Source: G963663315 sp963663315 (GTDB lineage Bacteria > Pseudomonadota > Gammaproteobacteria > Arenicellales > Poriferihabitantaceae). From it: DNA of 64,000 nucleotides. The notes under the pieces were generated by a model that saw nothing but the letters and a program-made list of their open reading frames with translations, was not told the origin of the DNA and did no database searches. The DNA lies in contig OY760176.1 in NCBI GenBank assembly GCA_963663315.1, positions 558,001 to 622,000 on the forward strand, read 5' to 3'. Below are positions 61,840 through 64,000 of this stretch, piece after piece. Each line of letters begins with the position of its first letter. Position 1 is the first letter of the stretch. The translations under genes were made by a program, and so were the position numbers.

Positions 61840-63174
61840 TCAGATTGCCTCCTGTTTTGGGGATTGATCGGTTTTGTTTTCATCGGAATCATCCGCGGCG
61901 CTTTGCTCGTCAAGCAGATGGAGTTCGTCCTGCAGCAGTGCTTCAACATAATCTTCTGCATCGGGCGCTACGTACTCCGCCACCGGGGTGCCAATAAGTC
62001 CTGCCGCAATCGCCGGACTCTGGTCGCTCGGGTCGATGGGCTCGGAAATACCCATACGATAGGTTGAAAACGCCAGGATCAGGGCAAAGAAAAATGCGAT
62101 TCCAATGAAAAAGGATACTGGCCCAAACTGACCCATCAGGAACGATACGACAATCGGACCTGTACTCAACCCGATTCCGGTTATCATCACCAGACTGCCG
62201 CTGGCCGCGATAATCTGGTTGGGCCTCAAACGATCATTGGCGTAAGCGATGTTCAATGCATACAGGGGTATTGCCGCTCCGCCCAGAATCACAATAATGA
62301 CAAAGTAGGCAATACTGCCTTTTGTCAGCAACATCGCAGCAATGCAAACGAGCACCGCTACCGAACAAAGGACTGAGAGGGTGATTCTTCGATTTATACG
62401 GTCTGACAACCAGCCAATCGGCCATTGAGTAACCAGACCGCCCAGAAAAACACAAGCCATGAATAGTGAAACCAGATCGGTCCTTTCGAGAACGTGGGCT
62501 GCGTAAACCGGCCCCATTCCAAAAATGGTACCGTGGGCGGCCCCGGTCAATCCGCTGCTGATCACTGCCAGTGGCGAAGCACGATAGAGCTCCTTCAAAG
62601 ACAATTTTTGGGTTCGGCCAAAGCTGGGCGCAGGTTTGGCCGTAAGCAGGATTGGAATCAATCCGGCCGACGCAATCATCGAAACCAGAATGAAAAGCTC
62701 AATTTCCATCGGATCACCCAGATTGAGCAGAAACTGGCCTCCACCCAGTCCGAGTGTGGTAATCACCATATAAACAGACAGAACCCGACCGCGCGTCTCA
62801 TTGCTTGCACGGTAATTCAGCCAGCTCTCTGTGACCACGTACAGACCCGCATAACTCAGACCGGTGACGAATCGCATTGCAGTCCAACTGACCGGGCTGA
62901 CGTAGATGCCGTGGACGAGAATCGAAATCGAAGCCATTGAGGCCAGGGCGGCGAAGACACGGATATGGCCCACTCGTTCTACCAGTCTGGGTGCGATCAT
63001 CGAACCCACCAGGATGCCGAAAAAGTAGCCAGACATGATAATGCCGGTTATGAAGGTGGGAAAGCCCTCCATGGTGGCGCGCAATCCGAGCAGTGTTCCC
63101 TGAAGTCCGTTGCCAAGCATCATGAAGCCGATGCCGATCAGCAATGCCCAGGAAGCGCGGAGGTCATTAATCAT
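61840..63174 (-). CDS. Major facilitator superfamily transporter
   Basis: 444 residues, 12 helices; ATG 63174 chosen because GGGAGAA is nine bases upstream. GYFFGILVGSMIAPRLVERVGHIRVF and RFVTGLSYAGLYVVTESWLNYRASNETRGRVLSVYM resemble the YcaD/Mfs1 subgroup; QWPIGWLSDRINRR marks the second half. Long acidic cytoplasmic C-terminus (VAPDAEDYVEALLQDELHLLDEQ). Substrate unknown; in one operon with the cupin. Confidence 0.9.
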   Translation of the reverse strand: MINDLRASWALLIGIGFMMLGNGLQGTLLGLRATMEGFPTFITGIIMSGYFFGILVGSMIAPRLVERVGHIRVFAALASMASISILVHGIYVSPVSWTAMRFVTGLSYAGLYVVTESWLNYRASNETRGRVLSVYMVITTLGLGGGQFLLNLGDPMEIELFILVSMIASAGLIPILLTAKPAPSFGRTQKLSLKELYRASPLAVISSGLTGAAHGTIFGMGPVYAAHVLERTDLVSLFMACVFLGGLVTQWPIGWLSDRINRRITLSVLCSVAVLVCIAAMLLTKGSIAYFVIIVILGGAAIPLYALNIAYANDRLRPNQIIAASGSLVMITGIGLSTGPIVVSFLMGQFGPVSFFIGIAFFFALILAFSTYRMGISEPIDPSDQSPAIAAGLIGTPVAEYVAPDAEDYVEALLQDELHLLDEQSAADDSDENKTDQSPKQEAI

Positions 63175-63248
63175 GGCAGTTTCTCCCAAGTGATTGCCTA
63201 AATAATCAGCTTATAATCAGGCGGATTCTAAAGATAATATTCCGGGTT

Positions 63249-63277
63249 TACCATATTAATTTTCAATTAAATTGGTA
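63249..63277. promoter_or_regulatory. Inverted repeat between divergent MFS and MATE genes
   Basis: TACCATATTAATT and AATTAAATTGGTA form 13-base arms with two mismatches around a 3-base loop, in the A/T-rich divergent gap. Candidate operator; unproven. Confidence 0.4.
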
Positions 63278-63335
63278 GCTGTTTTGTACGTCGGTTTATT
63301 GTAATCTGGCTGCTTTACCTGCCCCGGTTTTCCCG

Positions 63336-64000
63336 ATGACACCTCCAACTCAGGATATTTCCCATCGCAGTGTCTGGGCGCTGGCAGGACCAATGATCAT
63401 CTCGAATATTTCGGTGCCTCTGGTGGGGGCGGTGGACACCGCTGTGGTCGGTCATTTGCCGGGATTGCATCATATTGGCGCGGTCGCTCTGGGGGCGTTG
63501 ATCTTCAGCTTTATTTACTGGGGATTCGGCTTTTTGAAGATGGGTATTACCGGATTCATTGCCCGAGCCTATGGTAGAGATGATCAGGATTCGATTTCGG
63601 GCACCATGTTACGGTTTATTCTGCTGGGGCTTGTCTTTGGTCTGGCTGTGATCATTCTGGGCAATCCTCTGATAAGACTGGCGTTGTATTTTATCGATGG
63701 CAGTGAGGCTGTTGAAACGCTGGCTGCCGAATATTCCCTGATCCGAATCTGGGGCGCCCCTGCCACCCTCTGCGTTTATGTTTTCACCGGCATTTTCGTA
63801 GGAATGCATCAGACACGTCTGGCGCTGATTTTGCAACTGGTTCTCAACTTCACTAATGCCGGACTGGACCTGTTGTTCGTCCCTGTTCTTGAACTGGGCG
63901 TGCCAGGGGTGGCCTGGGCAACACTGATCGCAGAATACAGTGCAGCATTGTGCGGGTTTTTCATGTTGCGCAAGTCACTGTTCAAGGCTATTGACAGATT
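63336..64000 (+). CDS. dinF: MATE-family efflux protein DinF-like (partial, runs off window)
   Basis: From ATG 63336 the frame is open to the window end (221 residues): SVWALAGPMIISNISVPLVGAVDTAVVGHLPG, GFLKMGITGFIARAYGRDD, and ATLCVYVFTGIFVGMHQTRLALIL are the helices and loops of DinF-type MATE exporters (GPMI, VDTA, G-HQ). Drug or metabolite export driven by Na+ or H+. Confidence 0.9.
   Translation, partial: MTPPTQDISHRSVWALAGPMIISNISVPLVGAVDTAVVGHLPGLHHIGAVALGALIFSFIYWGFGFLKMGITGFIARAYGRDDQDSISGTMLRFILLGLVFGLAVIILGNPLIRLALYFIDGSEAVETLAAEYSLIRIWGAPATLCVYVFTGIFVGMHQTRLALILQLVLNFTNAGLDLLFVPVLELGVPGVAWATLIAEYSAALCGFFMLRKSLFKAIDR

Overview
The window reads as a chromosomal segment of an uncultivated-type gammaproteobacterium of moderate GC. 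Housekeeping gene orders are gammaproteobacterial: def-fmt-rsmB-trkA-trkH, topA/smg/dprA, hisB-H-A-F-I followed by tatABC, leuS-lptE-holA, dnaG-rpoD-tRNA, tsaD/plsY/folB-folK and rpmB-rpmG-dut. Class-level assignment is fairly safe; genus or order cannot be read from it.

Layout. 1-5.4 kb is damaged: the start of a family-2 glycosyltransferase, then a DUF547 gene, bamC, a trimeric-type porin and a DUF1828 gene, each carrying one or more frameshifts, plus a direct duplication of the porin leader/promoter. 5.4-6 kb holds an intact YefM-YoeB toxin-antitoxin pair that overlaps the 3' end of thrC. 7.6-27.4 kb is almost unbroken core: formylation/16S rRNA methylation/potassium uptake operon, TolC and an isoaspartyl methyltransferase, a 4'-phosphopantetheinyl transferase with a sugar-phosphate transferase, topA-smg-dprA, histidine biosynthesis and the Tat translocon. 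TatB and TatC both carry unusual repetitive cationic tails.

27.4-34.5 kb mixes core genes (bpt, tsaD) with decayed accessory genes: a 5' amidase fragment, a TonB-dependent receptor with two in-frame stops and a terminal deletion, and a major-facilitator gene lacking its middle. 34.5-51.1 kb is core again (plsY, folBK, ribosomal proteins, dut, a histone-deacetylase-family hydrolase, fabD paralogue, folD, cytochrome c4, engB, proA, holA, lptE, leuS, dnaG, rpoD, tRNA with CAT anticodon).

At the 3' end of that tRNA begins an accessory island (about 51.1-58.7 kb), marked by an imperfect 19-bp copy of the tRNA 3' end. It holds an enolase paralogue translationally coupled to an APH-fold kinase, a divergent DapA-family lyase, VapBC, a HigA-like antitoxin, an unknown GC-rich exported protein, an AAA/DUF4143 ATPase and several gene relics (Rieske oxygenase, cupin, VOC protein). 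From 58.8 kb a flavin monooxygenase, fumarylacetoacetase-family hydrolase, diacylglycerol kinase, cupin, MFS transporter and the start of a MATE exporter follow.

The best candidate for something undescribed is the kinase / enolase-paralogue / DapA-family lyase set, which suggests phosphorylation-activated dehydration of an unknown hydroxy acid or sugar acid. A second theme is decay by internal deletions that keep both ends of a gene, seen in several unrelated genes.
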